Origin: Aldehydirespirator sp965220645
GTDB lineage: Bacteria > Actinomycetota > Acidimicrobiia > Acidimicrobiales > Aldehydirespiratoraceae
Assembly (NCBI GenBank): GCA_965220645.1
Contig: OZ244836.1
Span: 372,001-436,000, forward strand
Length of the DNA: 64,000 nt
Direction: 5' to 3'
Under the pieces are notes generated by a model, which saw nothing but the letters and a program-made list of their open reading frames with translations, searched no databases and had not been told where the DNA came from. Positions 51,239-58,795 of the stretch are shown here, in pieces. How positions within the stretch are numbered: position 1 is the first letter of the stretch; every line of letters begins with the position of its first letter. The translations under genes and the position numbers were made by a program.

Positions 51239-51448
51239 GTGTTCCTGGGCCAGAACCTCCTGGCGTGGCTGGTGCTGGCCCTGGGCGCGTCGATGGCCGC
51301 CGGGAATCTCGCGGCTCTGCTTCGGCCGCGACCGGAGCGCCGCGATCCGACCGACCTTGACCGCGCGCCGGTGGGTCGCAGCATCCTCTACATCGTTGTC
51401 GGTTCGGCGGCTGCCGTGTGGGCCGTAGCATCACTGCTGTCGTCCTGA
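51239..51448 (+). CDS. Small two-helix membrane protein, function unknown
   Basis: 69 residues from GTG 51239, two bases after the dnaB stop. Hydrophobic helices at about 6-26 and 48-68 are separated by a basic loop (LRPRPERRDPTDLDRAPVGR), so both ends lie on the same side. A copy of the dispersed repeat starts 62 bp after its stop. No family recognised. Confidence 0.55.
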   Translation: MFLGQNLLAWLVLALGASMAAGNLAALLRPRPERRDPTDLDRAPVGRSILYIVVGSAAAVWAVASLLSS

Positions 51449-51546
51449 TCATTGCGAGAGGCCGAGCGGATGGGGAGTGCTTCATGAGGATCGTCGCGAT
51501 GCGTCGAGCGAGGCCGTGGCCCGAGCGGCCCGTGAGTAGCCCTATG

Positions 51547-52752
51547 TCAACCTGGGTTGGGGCAGAGGTGTTGGTGGGCTCGGTGTCGGGTGGGGTCGTA
51601 GGGGGTGTGGTCTTGCCAGATTCGCCAGATGATGTGGGTCCAGCTTCGGGCGAGGATGCGTTCGGCGTGGGGGTGGCGTTTGCCGTCGGCTCGGAGTTGT
51701 TGGTAGCGGTGCTGGGCCCAGGCGTTGGCGTGTCGGCTGTCGCCGGCGAAGTCGCAGAGGGCGTCGCGCAGGCGTTTGTCGCAGGCCCATCTGAAGGCGA
51801 CGCTGCGGTGGCGTCCCGAGGATCGGGTGGAGGGTGTGACTCCGGCGAGGGCTGCGAGGGATTCGGGGTCGGGGAATCTGGCTCGGCAGTCGCCGATCTC
51901 CGCGAGCAGGGTGGCGGCTCGGATGGTTCCTGCTCTGGGCAGGGACTTGAAGATCGGGCCGTCGGGGTGGGCGTCGAGCAGTTCCGCGATGCGGCTGCCG
52001 AGTTCGCTGATCTGGGCCCCGATGGTCTCGAGGACCGCGACGTATGCCAGCGTGACGCTGCTGTGGTCTTCGCCGTCGATGCCTGGTGCTGCGGCGGTGA
52101 GGCGCCTGTGGAGCTCCTCGGCGCTGTTGCGGCCGCTGTAGTGGTTGGCTCCCAGCCACGCCGAGAGGCGCTTGGGAGAGAGCCACCGGGCGCGGGCCAC
52201 AGACGGGAACCGCTGCAGGAACCGCAGCGAGATCGCGCTGTCGATGCGGCTGAACAGCCCCACCGCGGCGGGGAAGGTGACCCGCAGGTGGGCCCGCAGC
52301 TGGTTGGCGGCCGCGACGCGTGCTGTGACGAGGTCCTTGCGGGTGCGGACGTGGGCCCGCAAGGAGACCGTGGCCGGCGAGTCCGGCTCCAGAGCCGCCC
52401 AGCGGTGCCCGTCGGTGCGCAGGCAGTCCCCCAGCACGTAGGCGTCGCCGCGGTCGCATTTGTTGCCCGCGGCGCCATAGCGCACCCGCAGCGCCTTGAC
52501 CGCCCGGCTGGAGACCACAACGACCTCGAAGCCGCCGGCGAGCAGCTCCTCGACCACCGGCCCGTCGGGCCGCTCGATCGCGACCCGCCGCACCGACGCC
52601 GCATCCAGGCGCCGGCACAGCTCGGCCAGCCCGGCTGCGGTGTGCTCGACGTCGAACTCGGCGAGCACCGCGCCCGCAGCGTCCACCACGCACACCGCAT
52701 GGGCATCCGTCGCCCAGTCCACACCAGCGAACCGCTCACCAATATGATCCAT
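51547..52752 (-). CDS. IS110-family transposase (DEDD recombinase)
   Basis: 401 residues. The N-terminal RuvC-like domain carries the DEDD set: D12 in FAGVDWATDAHAV, E60 in VAIERPDGPVVEE and D100/D103 in NKCDRGDAYVLGD. A central helical region (about 140-260) is followed by the Transposase_20 domain with RAGTIRAATLLAEIGD and AGVTPSTRSSGRHRSV, where S311 or S312 is the probable catalytic serine. These enzymes recombine DNA guided by an RNA encoded in the element. The frame is complete with all key residues, so it is probably active. ATG at 52752 follows an AGGAGGC site. Confidence 0.93.
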   Translation of the reverse strand: MDHIGERFAGVDWATDAHAVCVVDAAGAVLAEFDVEHTAAGLAELCRRLDAASVRRVAIERPDGPVVEELLAGGFEVVVVSSRAVKALRVRYGAAGNKCDRGDAYVLGDCLRTDGHRWAALEPDSPATVSLRAHVRTRKDLVTARVAAANQLRAHLRVTFPAAVGLFSRIDSAISLRFLQRFPSVARARWLSPKRLSAWLGANHYSGRNSAEELHRRLTAAAPGIDGEDHSSVTLAYVAVLETIGAQISELGSRIAELLDAHPDGPIFKSLPRAGTIRAATLLAEIGDCRARFPDPESLAALAGVTPSTRSSGRHRSVAFRWACDKRLRDALCDFAGDSRHANAWAQHRYQQLRADGKRHPHAERILARSWTHIIWRIWQDHTPYDPTRHRAHQHLCPNPG

Positions 52753-52807
52753 CTCAGCCTCCTAGCTGTAACAGTTGGGAAGCACCCGATGGTCTCAGGG
52801 CGTGTCC

Positions 52808-52932
52808 ACTGGATGCTCACTGATCGGCGCTCTGCGGCGCTCAGCCCTATCGCCAGTCGCCACGCCCTGGGCCACCGGGCCTCGCAACACTCACGGAGGC
52901 GGTCAAGCCACAAGCGCAGCAGGCGATGGCCC
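52808..52932 (-). ncRNA. Predicted bridge RNA of the IS110 element (structured core)
   Basis: Read on the minus strand, two stem-enclosed internal loops are visible. Loop 1: stem GGGCCA (52932-52927) with TGGCCC (52874-52869); inside, GCTGCGCT (52920-52913) equals the left half plus CT of the repeat target, and CCGTGAG (52896-52890) is the reverse complement of CT-CACGG, the right half; GTGG/CCGC closes the loop tip. Loop 2: stem ACTGG (52857-52853) with CCAGT (52812-52808); inside, ATAGGGCT (52850-52843) equals the element's 3' end, and CAGTGAG (52822-52816) is the reverse complement of CTCACTG at its 5' end; GCGC/GCGC closes the tip. Target loop first, donor loop second matches known bridge RNAs. 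The RNA's true ends are not determined. Confidence 0.75.
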
Positions 52933-52991
52933 AGCAGACACCAGGGGTGCATCGACAGCCTCACAGCCGCCGACACAACAATGGTGCACCA

Positions 52992-53078
52992 GTGAGCGCA
53001 GCGAACAAGAGCGGGAGTGACACCGTTGTGATACGACGGGCTCTCACCTGTTCGCGCTCGCGGTAAAAGGCCTCCGCC
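52992..53078. other. Gap between the IS and the acyl-CoA dehydrogenase gene
   Basis: After the right half of the split repeat (to about 53015) there are about 60 bp leading to the acyl-CoA dehydrogenase start. No clear promoter or hairpin stands out. Together with the IS 5' non-coding region this is the 326-bp stretch without a protein gene. Confidence 0.5.
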
Positions 53079-54389
53079 ATGACATCTTCAGCACTGACCG
53101 GCAATCTGGACCCCGCCTCGCTCGATCTCGCGATGTCACCGCAGGCCCGGCCTCTGTATGACCGGGTGGTGGACTTCGTGGCCGTCGAGGTGGAGCCGGT
53201 TACTGCCGAGTTCTTCAGGCTCGGGGAGGGTCGGGCGGAGCGCTGGGGCTACGGCCCCGGTCAGCTCGAGCTGCTCGACAGCCTCAAGGGGCGGGCCAAG
53301 GCCGCCGGGCTGTGGAACTTCTTCCTACCCGACGCGACCAGCGGAGAGGGCTTGAGCAACCTCGACTACGCCTACATCGCGGCCGAGCTCGGCAAGAACC
53401 CCATCGCTTCGGAGTGCCTCAACTGCAGCGCTCCGGACACGGGCAACATGGAAGTACTCGAAAGGGTGGGTACGCCCGAGCAGAAGAAGCAGTGGCTCGA
53501 GCCCCTCCTGGCCGGAGAGATCAGGTCGTGCTACGCCATGACCGAGCCCACGCTGGCCTCGTCGGATGCCAAGAACATCGCCACCAGGGCGGTGCTCGAC
53601 GGCGACGAATGGGTGATCACCGGCGAGAAGTTCTACATCTCGGGGGCCGGGGACCCCCGTTGCAAGATCATGATCTGCATGGTGCAGACCAGTCCCGACG
53701 GCCCTTCGCACCGCCGCCAGTCGCAGATCCTGGTGCCGATAGACGCGCCGGGGGTGGATGTCATCGGCCCGATGCACGTCTTCGGCGAGGACGACGCCCC
53801 CCACGGCCACATGCACATCCGCCTCGACGATGTGCGGGTGCCGGCGTCGAACATCCTGCTCGGCGAGGGCCGCGGCTTCGAGATCTCCCAGCTGCGTCTC
53901 GGTCCCGGCCGCATCCACCATTGCATGCGTTCCATCGGCGCGGCCGAGAAGGCCCTGGACCTCATGGTGCGCCGGGGCCTGAGCCGGGAGGCGTTCGGGC
54001 GCCCGCTAGCCCAGCTCGGCGGCAACATGGAGATCATCGCCCGGGCCCGGGTGGAGATCGAGGCGATGCGGCTCATGGTGCTGCGGGCGGCCAAGGCCAT
54101 GGACACCCTCGGCAACGCGGAGGCCCGAGTCTGGGTGAGTGCGGTGAAGGCCATGGTCCCCGAGCGGGTCTGCCACATCATCGATCAGGCCATCCAGCTG
54201 CACGGTGCCACCGGTGTGTCGCAGTGGACGCCGCTGGCTCGGATGTACACCAACCAGCGAACCCTGCGTCTGGCCGACGGTCCCGACGAGGTGCACTGGT
54301 TCGTGGTGGGCCGTGCGGAGTTGGCGGCCCATGAGGGCCTGGGCGACCCGGCCGAGGAGGCACGGCAGCGACAGCTCGCAGGCAAATGA
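53079..54389 (+). CDS. Acyl-CoA dehydrogenase
   Basis: 436 residues of the FAD-dependent acyl-CoA dehydrogenase family, nearest in pattern to the ACAD10/11-like group. Signatures: CYAMTEPTLASSDAKNI (substrate/FAD site), WVITGEKFYISGAGDP, LRLGPGRIHHCMRSIGAAEKAL and the C-terminal IQLHGATGVSQWTPLARMY. It introduces a 2,3-double bond into an acyl-CoA and passes electrons to ETF. Located directly before an acyl-CoA ligase gene, so the two probably act on one substrate. Confidence 0.92.
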   Translation: MTSSALTGNLDPASLDLAMSPQARPLYDRVVDFVAVEVEPVTAEFFRLGEGRAERWGYGPGQLELLDSLKGRAKAAGLWNFFLPDATSGEGLSNLDYAYIAAELGKNPIASECLNCSAPDTGNMEVLERVGTPEQKKQWLEPLLAGEIRSCYAMTEPTLASSDAKNIATRAVLDGDEWVITGEKFYISGAGDPRCKIMICMVQTSPDGPSHRRQSQILVPIDAPGVDVIGPMHVFGEDDAPHGHMHIRLDDVRVPASNILLGEGRGFEISQLRLGPGRIHHCMRSIGAAEKALDLMVRRGLSREAFGRPLAQLGGNMEIIARARVEIEAMRLMVLRAAKAMDTLGNAEARVWVSAVKAMVPERVCHIIDQAIQLHGATGVSQWTPLARMYTNQRTLRLADGPDEVHWFVVGRAELAAHEGLGDPAEEARQRQLAGK

Positions 54390-54443
54390 AGTAGCGTTCG
54401 CCGATCTAGTGACCGCTGATATGAACGTGAAGGAGGTCGACGG

Positions 54444-56330
54444 GTGACGATCACCTCGGAACGGCCCAGCCCCGAGGTTCCGCTGCCCGCAGCCGGTGAG
54501 GCTGGCGCCATCACGGTGGCATCGTTGGCGCGGGACTGGGCGCGGCGCAGTCCCCGGCAGGTCGCCATGCGGGAGAAGGACTTCGGGATCTGGCAGGAAT
54601 ACACCTGGGAAGAGACCTGGGAGCTGATCGAGACTGCGGCGCACGGTCTGCTGGAACTGGGCGTGGAAGTGGGCGACCGGGTGGCGATCCACTCCGAGGA
54701 CCGGCCCGAGTGGGTCATCCTCGATCTGGCCACTGTGGCTGTGCGGGGCGTCACGGTCGGCCTCTACCCGACCAATCCCACCGCCGAGGTGGAGTACCTC
54801 GTCAGCGACTGCACTCCTGCCATCTTCTTCGCCGAGGATCAGGAGCAGGCCGACAAGGTCCTGGAAGTCTCGATGGAGACGGCCGCGTCCGTCCGCCGGA
54901 TCCTCTACACCGAGCCGAGGGGCTTCGGCGACTACGACGATCCCCGGCTCCTGTTCTGGGACGCCTTCTTGGAGATCGGCCGGCGCCATCGCGAGGCTTA
55001 CCCGGGCGCGGTCAACGAACGCATGGCCGCCGCGACGGACTCCGACGTGATGACCCTCGTCTACACGTCGGGAACCACCGGGCCGCCCAAGGGCGCCATG
55101 TTGACAAACTCCAACGCGGCCTTCTGCATCGGCAAGATCGTCAACGAGACGCAGCGCTTCCCCGACGGTGTCGGCCCCAACCCCAAGGACCTCATCGTCA
55201 CGTACCTGCCCCTCTGCCATGTGGCTGAACGGATCTTCTCCACGTGGACCCTCGTCGGTGCCGGTCCGTCCCTGAACTTCGCCGAGTCGATCGAGACGGT
55301 CACCGAGAACTTGAGAGAGGTGCAGCCGACACTGTTCTTCGCCGTGCCGAGGATCTGGGAGCGCCTGCATGCTCTGGTGACTATCAAGAGCAACGATGCG
55401 ACGCTGTTCAAGCAGGTCTTCCTGCGTTTCGCGATGGCGCTTGCGAGGGTGATCGGACGGCGCAAGGTCGCCAACGGCGGCAGCCACACGCTGTTGACCC
55501 GGGTGTTGTACGCCGTGGGGCAGCCTCTGGTGTTTCGGGCCATGAAGGAACGGATCGGCCTGCGCCGGTGCCGTCATGCCGGCTCGGGCGCGGCCGCGAT
55601 CGCGCCCGAGGTGCTGGAGTTCTTCATCGGCACCGGCGTACCGGTGTACGAGCTCTACGGCATGACCGAGAACTCCGCGGTGGCCACCTGCAACTTCGCG
55701 GGCCGCATGAAGCTGGGCACGGTGGGCGAGCCCTATCCCGATATCGGCTTGCGCATCGAAGAGGCCACTGGCGAGATCCAGACCAAGCACCCCGGTGTGT
55801 TCGCGGGCTATTGGAACAAGCCCGCCAAGACGGCCGAGACGTTCACCACCGACGGCTGGCTAATGACGGGAGACGTGGGCGTCTGGGTCGACGGGACCCA
55901 CGTGAAGATTGTTGACCGCATCAAGCACATCATCATCACCTCCGGTGGCAAGAACATCTCCCCGTCGGAGATTGAGAACAGCCTGAAGACGTCGCCGTAT
56001 GTGAAGGAGGCCATGGTTATAGGCGACGGGCGCAAGTATGTGACCGCGTTGATCGGCATTGAGCTCGAGACGGTCGGTGACTGGGCCCTGCGCAACAACA
56101 TCCCGTACACCACCTACCGCGACCTCTCCGAGAAGGAAGAAGTCATCGAACTCATCTCCAAGGTGGTCGACGCCACCAACACCAAGTTCGCCCGGGTGGA
56201 GCAGATCAAGAAGTTCCGGATGCTCCCCAAGGAACTCGACCACGAGGACGGCGAGCTCACCGCTACCCAGAAGCTCAAGCGCAACGCCATGGATGAGCTG
56301 TTCGGCGATCTCGTGGAGTCGATGTACTGA
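54444..56330 (+). CDS. Long-chain-type acyl-CoA synthetase (AMP-forming)
   Basis: 628 residues of the ANL superfamily. The AMP-binding P-loop LVYTSGTTGPPKGAML is at about residue 207, YELYGMTENSAVATCNF is the adenine-binding A5 region, and LMTGDVGVWVDGTHVKIVDR then KHIIITSGGKNISPSEIEN mark the hinge and catalytic C-domain. It activates a carboxylic acid to its CoA ester with ATP. Size and GGKNISP resemble FadD15-type ligases. Start GTG 54444 with AAGGAGG upstream; its TGA overlaps livH by one base. Confidence 0.92.
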   Translation: MTITSERPSPEVPLPAAGEAGAITVASLARDWARRSPRQVAMREKDFGIWQEYTWEETWELIETAAHGLLELGVEVGDRVAIHSEDRPEWVILDLATVAVRGVTVGLYPTNPTAEVEYLVSDCTPAIFFAEDQEQADKVLEVSMETAASVRRILYTEPRGFGDYDDPRLLFWDAFLEIGRRHREAYPGAVNERMAAATDSDVMTLVYTSGTTGPPKGAMLTNSNAAFCIGKIVNETQRFPDGVGPNPKDLIVTYLPLCHVAERIFSTWTLVGAGPSLNFAESIETVTENLREVQPTLFFAVPRIWERLHALVTIKSNDATLFKQVFLRFAMALARVIGRRKVANGGSHTLLTRVLYAVGQPLVFRAMKERIGLRRCRHAGSGAAAIAPEVLEFFIGTGVPVYELYGMTENSAVATCNFAGRMKLGTVGEPYPDIGLRIEEATGEIQTKHPGVFAGYWNKPAKTAETFTTDGWLMTGDVGVWVDGTHVKIVDRIKHIIITSGGKNISPSEIENSLKTSPYVKEAMVIGDGRKYVTALIGIELETVGDWALRNNIPYTTYRDLSEKEEVIELISKVVDATNTKFARVEQIKKFRMLPKELDHEDGELTATQKLKRNAMDELFGDLVESMY

Positions 56331-57406
56331 TGGCCGCGGCCCTCCGGCTCACGGCGATCGATCCGCGCCACCACGCACCGCTCGCCTTCCTGACTGGGCT
56401 GATCGGTGCGGCGCTGGTGTTTGGAGCGATGCAGTTGGCCAACGATCCGGGGCTGTTCTTCCAGACGTTCATGAAGTCGATGGGGTTGGGCTCGACCTAC
56501 GCGCTGATTGCTCTCGGCTTCGTGCTCATCTTCAAGGCCACCCAGACCGTCAACTTCGCCCAGGGCGCTCTGGCCGCCACCGGAGCACTCTTCTTGAGCT
56601 TTCTCGCGACCGACGGCAACATTCCCTTCACCAGTATCGGCAACCCGATCAACAGCCTGGGCGGCCCCTCCTGGATTAGCTGGGGGTTGAACGTGATCGT
56701 GGCCCTGGCCTTCGCGGCCGTGGTCGGCTTGGTCGTGGAGCGGCTGGCCATTCGCCCCATGATCGGCGAACCGCTGTTCTCGGTGGCCGTGATCACCCTG
56801 GGCCTTGAGATCATGTTCCGGGTTTTCAACAATGACGCCGTCGAAGTCGAGTTCCGCCCGCTGGGAGTTCCGTGGCTGGCCAACGGGTTCAAGGTCGGCG
56901 ATCGGCTGATCAACTGGAGCTTCATCGCGGCCATGGTGGCCGCGGCGGCCGCATTCGTGGCCGTGTACTTCTTCTACCGGTCCCGGCTCGGGATCGCCAT
57001 GCGGGCCGTCGCCTTCGATCAGGAGGCGGCTATGGCCCAGGGCGTCAGCGTGGGCCGGGTGTTCGCCATCGCTTGGGCCGCTGGCGCGGTGCTGGCCACC
57101 CTGGGCGGCATCTTCGCCACCCAGCCGCCCGTCGCCCAGACTCTCTCAGTCGATCAGGAGACTGCCAACATCGCCTTCCGGGCCCTGCCGGCGGTGATCC
57201 TGGGCGGACTGGACTCGGCGAGTGGTGCACTCCTCGGCGGGCTCATCGTGGGCGTGGCCGAGATCTACGCGGGGCAGTACGCGGCGGGCAACGTCTCGTG
57301 GCTCGGAGCCGGCTACCCACTAATCGTTCCGTACATCGTGATGATCATCGGTCTGCTGATCCGACCGTATGGACTGTTCGGCACCCCCGAGATCAGGAGA
57401 GTCTGA
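56330..57406 (+). CDS. livH: Branched-chain amino acid-type ABC transporter permease (LivH)
   Basis: 358 residues with about eight to nine membrane helices. LivH signatures include GSTYALIALGFVLIFKATQTVNFAQGALAATGA and LGGLDSASGALLGGLIVGVAE, shortened here to words such as NFAQGAL. It pairs with LivM to form the membrane channel. The genes following an acyl-CoA ligase suggests the true cargo may be a carboxylic acid rather than an amino acid, which sequence cannot settle. Confidence 0.9.
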   Translation: MAAALRLTAIDPRHHAPLAFLTGLIGAALVFGAMQLANDPGLFFQTFMKSMGLGSTYALIALGFVLIFKATQTVNFAQGALAATGALFLSFLATDGNIPFTSIGNPINSLGGPSWISWGLNVIVALAFAAVVGLVVERLAIRPMIGEPLFSVAVITLGLEIMFRVFNNDAVEVEFRPLGVPWLANGFKVGDRLINWSFIAAMVAAAAAFVAVYFFYRSRLGIAMRAVAFDQEAAMAQGVSVGRVFAIAWAAGAVLATLGGIFATQPPVAQTLSVDQETANIAFRALPAVILGGLDSASGALLGGLIVGVAEIYAGQYAAGNVSWLGAGYPLIVPYIVMIIGLLIRPYGLFGTPEIRRV

Positions 57407-57458
57407 CGTGTCGGGCCGCCCGGCTCCTTTGCTGGCTTGTTTCGCGAGGCCGTGACGC

Positions 57459-58709
57459 ATGTTCGGCCGCCCCAACCTCTACACCGCCTACCGGCAAGAG
57501 CTCCGAATGCTGCCCACCTGGACCCAGCGGTCCCTGTTCGCGGTCTTCGTGGCGGTGCTCTTCCTGATGCCGTTCGATCTTGTAGTGATCAGCCACATAC
57601 CTGTTGTCAGGTTCCTCGGTGACGGCGAGTGGCTGCGCCCGATGGCGCTGGTGATGGTGCTGGCCATCGCTGCTCTGGGCCTCAACCTGCTGAGCGGGCT
57701 GGCTGGCCAGGTCTCGCTGGGCCATGCCTTCTTCATGGGAGTTGGCGCCTGCGCGGCGGTGTACCTGGGAGGCACGAGCGGCGAGACCACTTGGGGTCAT
57801 TCACTTCCGATCTGGATCTGGCTGCCGGGAGCGGGCCTCACGGCGGCTCTGGTGGGCGTGATTGTCTCGCCGGTGGCGGTGAGGCTGCGGGGGCTCTACC
57901 TTGCCATCGTCACTCTGGGCCTCGTGTTCCTGGGAATCCATTTCGGCAATACCAGCTGGGGCCGCAAGATTGCCGGCCCGCCCGCGCTGGGTCGCGAGTT
58001 CCAGGGGCTCGACGTCAGGCTGTGGAAGGAGGAGAAGCCGCTGATCAATGTCGACGACGACGGCCGCTGGCTGTGGTTCGATGTCAGCGATGGCCAGAAG
58101 CGGTATCTATTCCTGTTAGTGCTGACCATCGCCTTGGCGGTCGTGGCCAAGAACCTGACCCGTACCCGCACGGGCCGCGCCCTGCAGGCCATCCGCGACC
58201 GAGACATTGCGGCCGAGGTCATGGGAGTGCCCGAGTTCCGCTACAAGGTGATCGCCTTCGCGGTGTCGTCGTTCTTCGCCGGACTGTCGGGCGCGCTGTT
58301 CGCGGCGCTCTCACAGCGGCTTCTGGCCACCGACTTCGGGCTGTTCCTGTCGGTGGAGTTCATTGCCATCCTTCTGATCGGCGGGGCTGGCACCACGGCG
58401 GGTCCGCTCATCGGGACCTTCTTCGTGGTGATGGTGCCGCAGTTCGTGGAGGCGTTCACCGAGTGGCTCGAGGCCGCTGAGGGCGGACTGGTCGGCGCCC
58501 TGTCGGAACTCGTTCTAACCGAAGGCGGCGACTTCGGTATCATCAACACCGCCATCCAGACTCCGGGCTGGACCTTGAGCGTGTTCGATTGGAACATCGT
58601 GCTGTTCGGTGCGCTCATCGTCGTGTTCCTGATCGTCGAGCCGCTGGGCCTGTTCGGGATCTGGGTACGCACCCGCAACTACTGGAAGCGATGGCCATTT
58701 AGTTACTGA
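57459..58709 (+). CDS. livM: Branched-chain amino acid-type ABC transporter permease (LivM)
   Basis: 416 residues with about ten hydrophobic helices. The LivM core includes LGLNLLSGLAGQVSLGHAFFM and the EAA-like loop LQAIRDRDIAAEVMGVPEFRYK, with LLIGGAGTTAGPLIG near the end. An extra polar stretch at about 175-205 (LWKEEKPLINVDDDGRW) interrupts the membrane region. Start ATG 57459, 52 bp after livH. Confidence 0.9.
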   Translation: MFGRPNLYTAYRQELRMLPTWTQRSLFAVFVAVLFLMPFDLVVISHIPVVRFLGDGEWLRPMALVMVLAIAALGLNLLSGLAGQVSLGHAFFMGVGACAAVYLGGTSGETTWGHSLPIWIWLPGAGLTAALVGVIVSPVAVRLRGLYLAIVTLGLVFLGIHFGNTSWGRKIAGPPALGREFQGLDVRLWKEEKPLINVDDDGRWLWFDVSDGQKRYLFLLVLTIALAVVAKNLTRTRTGRALQAIRDRDIAAEVMGVPEFRYKVIAFAVSSFFAGLSGALFAALSQRLLATDFGLFLSVEFIAILLIGGAGTTAGPLIGTFFVVMVPQFVEAFTEWLEAAEGGLVGALSELVLTEGGDFGIINTAIQTPGWTLSVFDWNIVLFGALIVVFLIVEPLGLFGIWVRTRNYWKRWPFSY

Positions 58710-58795
58710 CCCAGTGACTTGCCCGCGATCGTGTGACAAGATGTGTGCACTGTCCAGTGCTCCCTAGCAAAACCAATCTGAAGGAGGAACCCACC

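Larger units (their letters stand above)
51537..52991 (-). mobile_element. IS110-family insertion sequence
   Basis: About 1455 bp between the two halves of the split repeat, with the 5-bp GTGAG (CTCAC on the minus strand) at both junctions. There are no terminal inverted repeats, as expected for IS110. The transposase nearly reaches the element's 3' end (10 bp left), while the 5' non-coding part is about 239 bp long, the IS110-type layout in which the upstream region encodes the bridge RNA. With core CT, the target reads GCTGCG-CT-CACGG on the minus strand. The element appears intact. Confidence 0.93.
51511..53015 (+). repeat. Dispersed REP-like repeat copy split by the IS110 element
   Basis: The left part (51511-51536) ends GGCCCGAGCGGCCCGTGAG and the right part (from 52992) begins GTGAGCGCAGCGAACAAGAG. 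Joining them at the shared GTGAG restores a normal copy identical in order to the one at 63515-63568, so the element sits exactly inside the repeat. Confidence 0.92.

Noticed and set aside
50970..52976. A 668-codon minus-strand frame covering the dnaB end and the IS
   Set aside because: It crosses the dnaB coding region and the transposase in the wrong frames; the 401-residue frame has all transposase motifs.
51418..52995. A 525-codon plus-strand frame over the IS
   Set aside because: Antisense to the transposase, low-complexity Gly/Val/Ala composition and no recognisable domain.
57430..57460. CGCGAGGCCGTGACGC as another copy of the dispersed repeat
   Set aside because: Only a short partial match (GAGGCCGTG) without the GGCCCGAGCGG core.
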